Shown here piece by piece: positions 1-9,760 of a DNA stretch of 64,000 nucleotides. Source of the stretch: Silene conica (taxonomy: Eukaryota > Streptophyta > Magnoliopsida > Caryophyllales > Caryophyllaceae); NCBI GenBank assembly GCA_029255685.2, contig CM055314.2, positions 38,322,790 through 38,386,789 on the forward strand, given 5' to 3'. The stretch's first letter is position 1, and each line of letters begins with the position of its first letter. A program made the translations under genes and the position numbers. The notes below the pieces were generated by a model. The model made no database searches and was not told where the DNA came from. It saw only the letters and a program-made list of their open reading frames with translations.

Positions 1-285
1 ACTAATTTAATAGTCAATGTCTCTGACAAACTGTTTAGTCGTATCCGGCATAAATGTGACTGTATTTTCATACCTTCACATCTCTCAAACGTGTCCTATA
101 GGTGTGACGTATAGGGACCAGTTGATCACCGCCATCTGTATGACAATAACGTGAAATTTATCTAGCAAGCCAACCGTTATTGATAAACGTGGATCAACTG
201 ATAATATTACTAAAGTATGCCCTTGTGATCCTTAAAGAGATTTAGTAAGTCATTGTACTAACTGTCAAGGACACCAGCCCCAACA
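1..285 (-). repeat. Copia-A 3' LTR, part (cut by window edge)
   Basis: This stretch matches the last ~285 bases of the LTR at 26416-27411 in the same orientation, with only about eight differences by eye. It ends in CCCCAACA, followed by the ATCTCC that begins the Copia polypurine region on the minus strand. It is read as the 3' LTR of the minus-strand Copia-A element; the rest lies left of the window. Confidence 0.75.
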
Positions 286-306
286 ATCTCCACTACTACA
301 GAAACC

Positions 307-605
307 CTTAAGGACATCGGACTTTTGTGGTCAAGGACATCGGATTAGCAACCGATGTAGAGTTCACTGATGTCCATTATGGGTATCAAGGACATCGGTT
401 GTGCAACCGATGTCCATTTGTTAATGCACATCGGATGTTTAATACGTCTGATGTCCATCATCCTTATGCACATCATTCTTTAGCTCAAATTTGATGTCCA
501 TGTGTTATTGCACATCGGAGGTTTAATAAGTCTGATGTCCATCATTCTTATGCACATCATTCTTTAGCTCACATCTGATGTCCATGTGTTATTGCACATC
601 GGAGT
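307..605. repeat. CACTA-1 left subterminal repeats
   Basis: Many copies of ACATCGG/CCGATGTCC in both orientations. From about 415 to 605 there are also two to three ~83-bp tandem units, each holding GATGTCCATC and TTATGCACATCATTC. Matching words lie at the other end (4620-4850). Such clusters are the usual transposase binding region of CACTA elements. Confidence 0.8.
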
Positions 606-1223
606 TTTAATGATACACTTTAGATCTACGGAGTAATTAGTTTTGCAGTAAGAAATATGCAAAAATTAATTCACATTGACCACAGTCGACCCTCGAGAAC
701 AAAATATATGCAGTCCACATTTTCAGTAAGAAGGGGAATGTACAATTATGATTGAAATGCTGTTGTAATCTCTCATTTGCATAATTTGTACATAACTGCT
801 CCAAGCTTTGTTTCCTGACGTAGGCACCCATAATTTGTCAAATCATGTAGTTGGTATTAGTAAAACTTCAAATATAAGTTGTCATTTGTTTTAATGTTAA
901 ATTATCAACTTGATACCAAACATAATTCAACTAAAATATGACATTTTTTTTACATGAGCAGTGAGCACCATTGGACTGTCAACTTATCAAGTGGGCAGTT
1001 GGACACCGATAAACTACTCCCTCCGTCCCGGTCATTCATTTACTGACTAAAATATACCTCACAGTGGGTATCAGTAATATAAACGCATTAGCAGTAGTCC
1101 AACATCATACTTACTTCAGAACACTGCAGCGCAAACGATTGTCACAAGATAGGTGCGGAGACAGGTTAATGAGTCATTTCAGTAGCAAATCAGAAAATGT
1201 GGAAATGGTATAACAAATATGTA
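606..1223. other. CACTA-1 interior, no gene recognised
   Basis: AT-rich interior sequence with no coding signal. At about 1016-1033 there is a CTCCCTCCGTCCC word that looks like one end of a Stowaway-type MITE; no partner end was found nearby. Confidence 0.4.
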
Positions 1224-1488
1224 TTAATTCTCAGATTTTGATATGTAAGGAACTAACTTGTACAGGTAGAGAGCTATCCCGAGAATAATGGACAAGAGAG
1301 TTATATCAAGGCAAAAGTTATGACTGCTCCTCAGCTGAAATAAAGGAGATTCTTAACGAGTATAAAGAATGTCGCTCATTAGAAAACACAGGAATAACAA
1401 CCAAATGCGTCTTAGTCTCACGTACCTTGTTCACAGTATCCTTGATCCATACATTGGTAGTTTTGAGTTCAGATGATGCACGATCAGC
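1224..1488 (-). pseudogene. Captured fragment of a SYP7-family syntaxin (Qc-SNARE), last two exons
   Basis: Two exon-like pieces on the minus strand. The first (1488 to 1426) has a CAG acceptor and an AAG|GTACGT donor and reads SSELKTTNVWIKDTVNK, the end of the SNARE helix. The second (1334 to 1224) follows a TTTATTTCAG acceptor and reads RSSHNFCLDITLLSIILG followed by IALYLYK, the C-terminal membrane anchor, and ends in TAA. This pattern is that of plant SYP71-73 syntaxins, plasma-membrane/ER SNAREs that act in membrane fusion. The intron (1335-1425) is kept, so the piece was taken as DNA rather than from mRNA. The upstream exons (N-terminal and most of the SNARE motif) are absent, so no working SNARE is made here. 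The identification is by motif memory. Confidence 0.82.
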
Positions 1489-1894
1489 CTGTAAAGAATA
1501 GCGTAGAGTTAAACGTCTGATTTCAGTCGCATTTTATTGTTTGTATCCAAAACCAGCAGTAGTAACGCGTATAATGACCATAAACAAAATAGTCGGATCA
1601 TAGAGCCAATATTCACCACTCAAACATTTATCGGTTTTTTCCCATTTGAAAGCACATAGCTCCAACCCCGGGATTAGAATCAGTAACTTCCTCTATCAAT
1701 ATATATGAAATTAAATGGTCAACAGTACACATGCATAAACTGTGCACGTCAAAACTACAGAAGAATAACAACAATAACAGGCCTTGAAGAGAATCCATTA
1801 TTCATGATTATGACCTGAAGAGAAGAGATAATGAAATAATGAAACGTGATTTTTTTTGTTTATTTCCAATTGATTGAGTATTATATGTAATAAC
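1489..1894. other. CACTA-1 interior between the SYP7-like fragment and the solo LTR
   Basis: AT-rich sequence, probably intron or spacer of the captured SYP7-like gene. No further exon was recognised. Confidence 0.4.
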
Positions 1895-2165
1895 TGATAC
1901 GTGTCTATTTTATGATGTTTTACATCTATTTTTACACGTATTTGGTCGCTCATTTACTATGTTTTAGCCTTTATTTCCCACAAATTGTGTACTTTCGTAT
2001 TTTTATGCACATTTTGCAGATTTATGCGGAAAAGAGACGATTTGGCACCAAATTCGTATCCTCAAGTCTTTTACTTAATTAAAGAATTAATGGAAAGTCA
2101 ACTGGAGTCAAAATCAAGTACCAAGAGTCAAAACAGAAGAAATCCGAAGACTTCCGTGCAGAAGC

Positions 2166-2298
2166 GGTCGACCGACCAGCTAAACGGGTCGGCCGACCAG
2201 GCCCGATTTTCATAAAGTCCAATTTTCATGAAAGGACCGGAAATAAGAGAAGCCCAGCAAGAAGAGGTCGACCGACCAGTTATACGGGTCGGCCGACC
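2166..2298. repeat. Two 33-bp paired-core cassettes (2166-2198, 2266-2298)
   Basis: Each has GGTCGACCGACC, a 9-bp spacer, then GGTCGGCCGACC. Core starts are 21 bp apart (2166/2187, 2266/2287), and the two cassettes are exactly 100 bp apart. Confidence 0.9.
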
Positions 2299-2827
2299 AG
2301 ATTAAAGCCCATGCGATTTCTTTTCTTTTCGGAAATAAAGTAGAATTAGAATTTTAAGGAAACTCTTAGTTTTTTACCCTATATAAACTAATCTTGTGAT
2401 TAGGGTTTTGCATCTTCGACTATCTTGGATTATTAGATCTTTCATCTATCAAATCCTTTAGTATCAAGTCTTTATCATATTCAGTTTTATTCAAGCTTTA
2501 GTTTTGTAATCTTTCAATAATTCTCAAGCATTCAACAAAGTTTATTCAGTTCTGCCTTAATTCCAATTGTGGTAATTCTTCTTTGATCTAGTTTCATTAT
2601 TTTTCTTATTGCTTTTACTACAATTGTTAAGTTAGAATCCCAAGCTTTATTGAATCTTGCATGTTTAGATTAATTACTATGTTCTTCATGTTTATTCCCA
2701 ATTTTATATTCGTCTTAACAGTTATGAGTAACTAATTTTCATATGTTAGGATGTAGGGAATAATATGCATAGGTAAATAAAATCCGAAAACCCGACCTGT
2801 AGCAGGACCTCGGTCGACCGAGGCCGT

Positions 2828-2860
2828 GGTCGGCCGACTGGAGTAGCCGGTCGGTCGACC
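2828..2860. repeat. 33-bp paired-core cassette
   Basis: GGTCGGCCGACT at 2828 and GGTCGGTCGACC at 2849, 21 bp apart. A further single core lies at 2812. The related LTRs on the right have two full cassettes here, so one has been partly lost. Confidence 0.85.
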
Positions 2861-3455
2861 ACTCGCGTCTGTTTTCTTATTTCGTCTTTTCTTATAAATT
2901 ATAATATCCTGCAATGAGACCAATAGGAGACTTGTAGGATGTTAGTAATGACTTACCCAAGATTGAAAGATACGGGAAGGGCATTGGTTTACACCTTAAG
3001 ACGGATAGGTTACTCAAGGCTGAAAGGTATGTAACCTGGGATTTAGGAATCACCCTTATTGTTGACACCCAATAATTGTGAGACCTAGGAACTAATAGCA
3101 TAGGCCGAAAGGAGCTATTAGGTAGCATAGACCTAAAAAGATATGTTACACCCCCTTACGCGACTGCAATACATGTTGACCTTAGGATTTATTTTACCTT
3201 AGCTATTTATTACCCGAACATCCTAGCATCCTCTTTTATTATATTTTATTCTCATCTTTTAATTCTTGTTTTATTTTAATTTTTGCTTTAGATATAGTAA
3301 TCAACCAATCAACCCCCAAATTTGTTACCTTTAAACATTAACATTAAAACAATAAACATTCCCCACCTCCTTGTGGTTCGACCCTGACTTTCACTATCTA
3401 TTGTTAAGGTTAGGAATTATAAATTTATCTTTGGTACCCTCAACGACGGGCATCA

Positions 3456-4061
3456 ATAACTCAATGGATTGTCTAAAAAGCAAAATGGGTAACCACGAAG
3501 TTTGGAAAAAATATAACAGAGAGAGCAAACACTTTGTACATTTTTGCCTCAACTAATAAATACTCCACTAAATTGATAAGATGCATAGTACAAAAAGTAC
3601 CTGCAAACTGCACTAGATGTCAGAAACCTGCATCAATCATCATATGAAGCAAATTTGATCATGGGTATGCCATGAAAACAAGGATTCTAGAAGTTAGCTA
3701 CATTTCATTCACCCGCAAAAGAATACACACACTTTCACACTTTCACATCTCATATTTCATTTAACTATATTTCTGAGACCAAGTAAAACAGTAGTTAGTA
3801 GCACAACAAATCTGAAAATTACTCACAAAATCCAACTTATAGCCTAAAAAATTACAATCATCCCTGCAACACTACCAAAGACGTCTGCCAGTTTTGCCAG
3901 TCAGTGCCCATCAATCAAGCCAGAGCACAGGACAACCAGTTCAACAAAAATGAGTGAAATTTGTTAATTTGAAGCATCAAACAGCTTTCAGGACCAGCAG
4001 TTGATCACAAATCGGAACGATATCAATTGACGCAACAATAAACTTTGCTAATTCTTAAATA
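3456..4061. other. CACTA-1 interior, no gene recognised
   Basis: AT-rich sequence after the solo LTR; no exon or conserved motif was found on either strand. Confidence 0.4.
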
Positions 4062-4145
4062 CTTCCTCTGTTCGAATAATATAAAGTTCTACAAATCTCG
4101 CATGTTTCGAAAAATGTGTACAATTCCCCAGGACGGAGGGAGCAC
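4062..4145. mobile_element. Small Stowaway-like MITE
   Basis: About 84 bp with imperfect terminal inverted repeats (left CTTCCTCTGTTCG, right GGACGGAGGGAG), TA at the left edge and a TA close to the right edge. CTCCCTCCGTCC ends are typical of Stowaway MITEs (Tc1/mariner-derived). Confidence 0.55.
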
Positions 4146-4300
4146 TAATTAAAAGTAACGGTAACACTCGCCAATACATCAAAAATATCTCAACTATAGC
4201 AAAAACCATGTACATTCGCAAGGTAGGGTTTAACAGTGAAAACAACTAAATTCAATTCAATTAAATCAAAATTTAGGATTTTGAGAAGATGAATTAGTAC

Positions 4301-4448
4301 CTTTAATTGGAAAATTTCACGAGGACAAAGACCAGATAAGAAAAGACGACAAACATCGCCATGATCGAAATACTTGTAATTACCTTCCCTAACATCTCTG
4401 TTTTAATTCGCCCTCATTAATACGTCTAGCTGCTTTGAAGCTAATCCA
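4301..4448 (-). pseudogene. Captured first exon of a LUC7-like splicing factor gene
   Basis: The minus strand reads QLDVLMRAN, then DVCRLFLSGLCPREIFQL, ending at an AAG|GTACTA donor at 4301. This is the N-terminal zinc-finger region of LUC7 proteins, U1 snRNP components used in 5' splice-site choice (known family pattern QLD-LMG-N...VCR-YL-GLCPHELF). One in-frame stop lies shortly after RAN, and the start codon region is out of frame, so the piece is dead. It ends at its splice donor and its downstream exons are absent. It lies close to the right end of CACTA-1. Confidence 0.82.
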
Positions 4449-4856
4449 TCTTTGATTTTTCTTTTCAATTCTTCAGTAAATTTATTGAGGATTGTTTGTG
4501 ATTGGGAAAGAAATTAGGGTTCATTGAAAGAGGGGTTTCTTTAGAATATTGAGGGTTTTATTAGTGTTTATTATTATCGGGTGAAGGAGTAGGGGCTGGG
4601 GGTTTTAATAAAAAAATTAAATGCAATGGACATGGGTTTAGTCAGAAATTCGATGTAAATAAGCACGCAATGGACATGGGTTTTTCAAAAACCCGATGTC
4701 CATTAAAATCATCAAGTCATGGACATGGGTTGTAAAAACAACCGATGTAAATAACTCTATAAGGACATCGGATTTTTGAAAAAACCGATGTGCATTATTT
4801 ATTACATCGTTTTTTTAAAAAACTGATGTGCATTGACCGATGTCCTTAAGGGTTTC
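4449..4856. repeat. CACTA-1 right subterminal repeats
   Basis: Several copies of GGACATGGG, CCGATGT and ACATCGG in both orientations between 4620 and 4850, mirroring the left end, and then the partial right TIR. Confidence 0.75.
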
Positions 4857-4872
4857 AAGAAGACCTTTTCGA

Positions 4873-5251
4873 GTTGATCACCGCCATCCGTATGACAATA
4901 ACGTCATACTTATCTAGCAAACCAACCGTTATTGATAAACGTGGATCAACTGGTAATAATACAAAAGTATACCCTTGTGATCCTTAAAGAGATTTAATAA
5001 GTCATTGTACTTAATTGTCAAGGACACCAGCCCCAACAATCTCCCACTTGTCCGTAAAAGGGTATGTGCAATGACGTTATCACACTACATGTGGAGGACA
5101 CAAGCTCCAACAAACTCCCACTTGTCCGTACAAGTGTAGGTGCGATAACCGAATCTCATATCCTTTTAAAATTTCTCCCACTCAATGTAAGACAATTTGC
5201 AAATCCGCATTCGCAAAGGTCGTATCTCACAAGCGATCTGTATCAAGAGTG
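4873..5251 (-). mobile_element. Copia-A 3' region: LTR start and polypurine region
   Basis: 4873-5038 repeats the LTR segment also seen at 121-285. 5039-5251 is internal Copia sequence; its minus strand holds two copies of the polypurine-like CGGACAAGTGGGAG just inside the LTR. The sequence continues at 20167 after CACTA-2 is removed (TSD GTG). The LTR segment differs from 121-285 by about 7 percent, more than 1-285 differs from the 5' LTR. Confidence 0.7.
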
Positions 5252-5274
5252 CACTACTACAAAATGAGCCTATT

Positions 5275-5640
5275 GCAACGGCATTAAAATGTTGCATATA
5301 CCCATAAAAATGTTGCTATAAGGTTTAAGCAACACTTTTAAATATGTTGCTTAAAGTCTTGTTGCATTAGCCTAAAGCAACATTTCATGCAACATTTTTG
5401 GATAAAATGCAACACTTTTCACTTGTGTTGCATTCGTTTTGAAAATGCAACACTTTTCAAATGCAACACTTAGAATATATGAATGCAACACTATTTCCTA
5501 ATTATAGCAACATTTACTATTTTGCCTTGCAACACTTTTTAAATGTATGTAACTCGTAATTGCATCAGGTTTATAATCTATTGCAACATTTTATTTATGT
5601 TGCAATGAATTATATACTAACAATTTTTCGTCGTTACAGC
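5275..5640. repeat. CACTA-2 left subterminal repeats
   Basis: About twenty copies of a GCAACA / TGTTGC word in both orientations, often as GCAACACTTTT. The counterpart lies at 19960-20145. Confidence 0.85.
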
Positions 5641-5954
5641 CATTGAGGTATGCCATAAACGATATTACATGTAAATTAATTTAAAGTATATCAAACATTT
5701 TCTTAAAATTAAAATTCAAATCATTATCAATTCTCAAAGAGAGACATGATCGTAATTGTAATATTACAATTAACAAATAATATACGTTCCAAAATGGTTT
5801 ATAATATTTTCATAAACCCAAAACAAACTAATTAAGGGACTATATTCTATCATCATCAACTAACTAAGCATCGATTTGAAGTCTCGAGTTCTCCACTCTA
5901 GGGGAAAAGATGTCAACGCTGGCAGATTTCCTTCCGCTACTGAATTACTGGCAG

Positions 5955-6112
5955 AGAGCAAAAATACTCTGATGTGGAAGTGGAAGGCCCTGATTCTGAA
6001 TACCTCTGGTACAACATGAATCATGCTCGTCTGAACCTGTGCCTTATTAAACATGCTACTGTGGCTGGGAAAATAAGAGAGACAATCACAAGGAAAGTAG
6101 AAGCAGTTGTGT
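5955..6112 (+). pseudogene. Possible captured exon, family not recognised
   Basis: An open plus-strand stretch reads GREQKYSDVEVEGPDSEY and goes on LWYNMNHARLNLCLIKH, ending at a TGA near 6113. Its composition and balanced residues look like real coding sequence rather than chance. I do not recognise the protein. It lies on the opposite strand to the FemAB-like exons, so it would be a separate capture. Confidence 0.35.
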
Positions 6113-6300
6113 GATCAACACGCCTGAATACCTTCATCTATACTCAGCTACCTGATCAACACGCCTGCATCTGGTTGGACAACATTCTGCATAGACGACA
6201 GTAGTTGCGTGGACTCTGCTGGTTTATTTGTTATTGAGTTTCTGGTCGTATGTTGTTTTGAGTTGCTGTGTTTATTTAGAAGTAGGAGACCAAGTCTACT

Positions 6301-7678
6301 TGTTGTCAGTGGTATTCCGGTAGAACTGATAAAAAGTATCCCAGTGATGAGCCTGCCAAAATGCAAATTCGAGTATAATTAGAATTCCATCCCCGAAAGT
6401 GACGAAAATAAACAGCAAAATAGACCAAAAGCATAGCACAATATTATAATCCCCAAAAATAAATAAAGACATTATGCAGATTGGAAGTTCCATCTGTTCA
6501 GTTACGGAGCAAAAAGACTGTTAAATCAAAATGGCTGTTCCAGGATCCTGTTTCCACGTTCAGTTAACGATCATTAGGAGCTGCAAACTGTTGCGAAGTT
6601 TTTTATAACAAGCATGACAATAAATATCAAAGCTTTGATGGTTACCCCTGGCGTTACATGCACTGATAGTGCAACGACTGCGATCAGGCAAAGAAATTGA
6701 TTTCAGAGCCATGCCTCAAACCGAGATTCAATACCATGATTGCAAAACATAGCACATATAAAACAAAATTGATAACTGATAACACTGTTAGTACCTTAAT
6801 CTCATATCCTCTAAGACGCTTCATGGTCAGGTTTTGAGTACCGATCTGAGTACAAAAGAAGCAAAAATTCAGAAATTTCCAATCCGATTCCGTCATAGAC
6901 AGTTGTTGAAATTACCAGCTAATAATAAGTCACGTCGAATGACCCTGCTGATCACCAGTCTTTCATTTAATAATTAAACACTTTGGACACAAAAGACTGA
7001 GCTCAGTCAAAGCTTGTTAAGATCAAATGATTAAGCATGCAATTTTTTACACGTTAGAGAAGCTCGATACTCTAGTAAAGAGGCTAGGCTAGGCTAGCTT
7101 CAGTGGCGAAGGAGCTCAATGCTCAACTTCAAAGGCAGGCAAGGGGGATGAGAGAGATACAGAGCGGATATTATGAGGATTAATATTGTAGATGACAGAA
7201 CTAGTTACAACCTAGTATTTAGAGATCAAACTAATACGTAGACTGTAGATCAATAGAAGTTAGAGCAGCAACCAGAATAGTTAAACACGATTTCTGACTT
7301 AAGATACCTCCTATATCACACGCTCAAAAGCATATCAAGGGCTGACCTTTTTGCGTTCTTGGCGAACATTTTTGCTCTTACTTTACTTCATATCCGTCAA
7401 GAAGTCATCAAAGCTGCAAGAAGAAAATATAGGAATATGCATAATCTAAAGTTCATGAACCAATAAAGCATTTTAACTCACGGAATATCACCATAGAATT
7501 TTCAACTTCATGAAGTCATTTCCTCCAATAGGATGCCAACTACCAGTTTATACTGCACTTACTTTTTGTAATTCCTATTTTTCCAGTGGTACTGCATGCC
7601 TATTCTCTGGAGGAAACCCTTCTCTTTCATTCCACGCCACTCGCTTTCAGTTGGAAATGTAACATGCAGTGACGAGAC
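6301..7678 (-). pseudogene. Captured four-exon fragment of a FemAB-like (DUF482) N-acyltransferase gene
   Basis: Four collinear exon pieces on the minus strand, with introns kept: 7678-7563 (GFLQRIGMQYHWKNRNYK, donor GTAAGT), 7413-7347 (FDDFLTDMK, then VRQERKKV; acceptor TTCTTGCAG), 6845-6795 (TQNLTMKRLRGYEIK, donor GTACTA) and ~6352-6301 (HHWDTFYQFYRNTTDNK). Together they match the acyltransferase core of the plant/bacterial FemAB-like family (PF04339; GNAT-type fold), as remembered. Introns are about 149, 501 and 442 bp. There is one in-frame stop after TDMK in the second piece, and both gene ends are missing, so it is not functional. Intron retention shows DNA-level capture by CACTA-2. Confidence 0.78.
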
Positions 7679-7855
7679 CTGGAGCTGGAACAAGACATAT
7701 AAACCAACTTATTGTCCCTGTATCACACTGCAACTAATATCAAATACGTAGCATCATAACTAAACTACTTCACTACCTCAGCTCAATGACCTGTTTAGAT
7801 CTGAATCACCGATCTGACTTGTAGTTAATTGACCCCTACCTCAGCTCAATGACCT
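7679..7855. other. CACTA-2 interior up to the LARD insertion
   Basis: Short interior segment with the acceptor side of the FemAB-like exon at its left. A phrase CCTACCTCAGCTCAATGACC occurs near 7836-7854, with a partial copy near 7776. It ends in GACCT, the LARD target site. Confidence 0.4.
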
Positions 7856-8830
7856 TGTAACAGCCCGTATATTTTCGTAAAGGACTATTTTATTAAATAA
7901 AGTAATTTACGGAATTTAATAATATTCAATAATAATAGTAAGTTATATTTTTAAGATTTCCGTTAAGTTTTACCTTTAAATCATTTAATCTTAAGATGCC
8001 TTGTTTATTTTGTTTTAACCCGTCTCACACTTCCGGTTCACTTAAATAAGTAAACCCGTTTGTGTTATCCAAGTCCGTTTCCTTTTAAACGGAAAAGACA
8101 ATTCTAATCCCTAAAACCCTTATTGTATGTCTACATTTCATCCTTCATAAAAACAATACACTGCTTCCTTCATTTCTCCATTTCTCATCAAACCTCCAAG
8201 CTTCTTTTCGATCTTTCTCCATCATCCGTCCTTCAAATCGAGGAAGTAAGTACATTTCCGGAATCCTCATCGAATTTGCAAGCCATCCGTCACTTCCGAT
8301 TTTCATTTCGTGCCACCTCAAAAATAGGCTGTTTTGGAGTAATCCGTTTATAGCCTAGTTTTAATCGTTTTTCGTGTTGTAGGAGGAGCCCTAGAAGATC
8401 ACAAGAAGGCTAGTGACGTGATTGAAGAGGAACAAGGAGCTTAACCGCTTTAGAGGTGACTATTATGAGTAACTCGGCCTATATGTCTAAATTAGCACTA
8501 TATGTGATTCGATTGTGTTTTGATGAAAGTTAGTATGTTTATTGAGTACTAATGTTCTTAATATGTTATACAAACTGATTTTGTGATGATTAGATGATGA
8601 ATTTGAGGAGAAGATGAGATTTAAGTGTATACATGTTAAGATCGGTTTAATTTGGGATTTTGGTGTTAAGACATGAAATGATTGTTTGTACTCATGTTCA
8701 TATGTTCATTTGATGTGGTTTACGTGCTGGAAGTATGAAATCGATGCTTAGAAACATGTTTAGGTTGAAATGGTAAAGTATTGGAAGGATTTGATATGGC
8801 GAAAATGGGTTTTGCGTGAACAGAGGCCCT

Positions 8831-9131
8831 GAGCCGGCAGGCTGACCGGCAGCCGGTCGGCCGGCTCAGAGTCCCCCTTGTTATCTTTGCTTTTCGAAGG
8901 TTGTAGGAAAATGGGTCCCCAGCCGGTGGACCGGCAGCCGGCCGGCCGGCTGGGAGCCCCTTGTGTTGTTGTTTTAAGTTTTGCAAGAAGAGAAAGGGAA
9001 GGGGTCCCCAGCCGGTGGACCGGCAGCCGGCCGGCCGGCTGGGAGACCTTTTGTGTTGTTTTCTTTGCTGTGTCGGCTGGAGTGTAAAGACTCGCAGCCG
9101 GTTGACCGGCCGCCTGTGGCCAACCGGCTGA
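8831..9131. repeat. Four GC-rich near-palindromic modules in the LARD LTR
   Basis: Modules start at 8831, 8920, 9009 and 9095, about 89 bp apart. Each is 33-37 bp, opens with (C/G)AGCCGG and closes with CCGGCT(G/C), and holds two cores such as GGTGGACCGGCA and GGCCGGCCGGCT, with core starts 15 bp apart (18 in the last). Three are followed by GGGAG, CAGAG or GAGAG. The second copy is at 14686-14986. Confidence 0.85.
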
Positions 9132-9449
9132 GAGCCCCTGTTGATGTTATTTGCCTTATAACTTTTGATTTTCAAGTCGGATTGCCTTGATTCTTTTTCC
9201 GTATGCTTTGTATGCATGATTAGAGTCCCCGGAGTTCGGGCGGCACTATATTGGTTCGGGAATGAAGTGAGGATAGAGACCCCCCCCGGTCGGGCAACCG
9301 AAAGGGAAACCGGCTCTCCCTCGTCTTAGTTCCCGGGGTCAATTAAGTGTTGAGTGATGTGATTAGAGAGTTGATCATGGTTTATTGAATAGCCTCCTTT
9401 CAGAGATTTGATTGTGGTTTATTGAATAGCCTCCTTTGGGAGATTTGGT

Positions 9450-9760
9450 TGTTGAACCACTTCGTGGGTGGTTCATTGTGTTTGTTCTGGACGAACCCAT
9501 CCGTGGGTGGTTCTGTCCTCTTCGTGCGAACCCCTACGTGGGTGGTTCTGCTTTCTCCGTGTCGAACCCCTCCGTGGGTGGTTCTGATTCCTTCGTGCGA
9601 ACCCCTACGTGGGTGGTTCTGCCTTCCTGACGAACCCCTCCGTGGGTGGTTCTGTCTTTCTTCGTGTTGAACCCCTCCGTGGGTGGTTCAGTGTTCTGTG
9701 TTGAACCCCTACGTGGGTGGTTCAGTGTGTTGTGGTCGAACCCCTCCGTGGGTGGTTCGC
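9450..9760 (+). repeat. Minisatellite in the LARD LTR
   Basis: About nine tandem units of 25-35 bp built on GAACCCCTCCGTGGGTGG followed by TTC, with alternate CTACG/CTCCG variants. Copied in the 3' LTR at 15305-15615. Confidence 0.9.

Larger units (their letters stand above)
1895..3455 (+). mobile_element. Solo LTR of the Athila-like Gypsy family
   Basis: Starts TGATACGTGTC and ends CGACGGGCATCA, like the LTRs at 49707-51173 and 56196-57754 but in the opposite orientation. It is flanked on both sides by ATAAC (1890-1894 and 3456-3460), a 5-bp target duplication. No internal region is present, so it is a solo LTR left by LTR-LTR recombination. Its length (1561 bp) matches the full LTR at 56196. 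It is more diverged from the two LTRs on the right than they are from each other, so it is an older insertion. It carries three of the 33-bp cassettes described below. Confidence 0.92.
291..4856. mobile_element. CACTA-1, non-autonomous CACTA (En/Spm) transposon with captured gene fragments
   Basis: The left end starts CACTACTACAGAAACCC and goes on into CTTAAGGACATCGG. The right end at about 4836-4856 carries the inverted match CCGATGTCCTTAAGGGTTTC, but the outermost ~10 bases (expected TGTAGTAGTG) are missing. Both ends are rich in the short subterminal word ACATCGG/CCGATGT in both orientations, as is usual for CACTA elements. There is no transposase. Inside lie two host gene fragments (SYP7-like, LUC7-like), a solo Gypsy LTR and a small MITE. 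It sits at the edge of the Copia-A 3' LTR. Both TIRs and the subterminal repeats are visible; the missing right terminus means no clean 3-bp target duplication can be shown. Confidence 0.85.

Noticed and set aside
1016-1080. Complete MITE starting CTCCCTCCGTCCC
   Set aside because: Only one end is present; no inverted partner within several hundred bases.
8720-9217. 165-codon minus-strand open frame in the LARD LTR (and the 206-codon one at 14577-15197)
   Set aside because: It is rich in Gly, Pro, Arg and Ala only because it crosses the CCGG modules. It lies within a non-coding LTR and has no motif.
9422-9670. Open frames with repeated GWF / WVV motifs
   Set aside because: Translation of the minisatellite in several frames; no start context or known family.
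9450-9760. CRISPR-like regular repeat array
   Set aside because: Units are contiguous and degenerate, without unique spacers, and the window is plant DNA; it is an LTR minisatellite.
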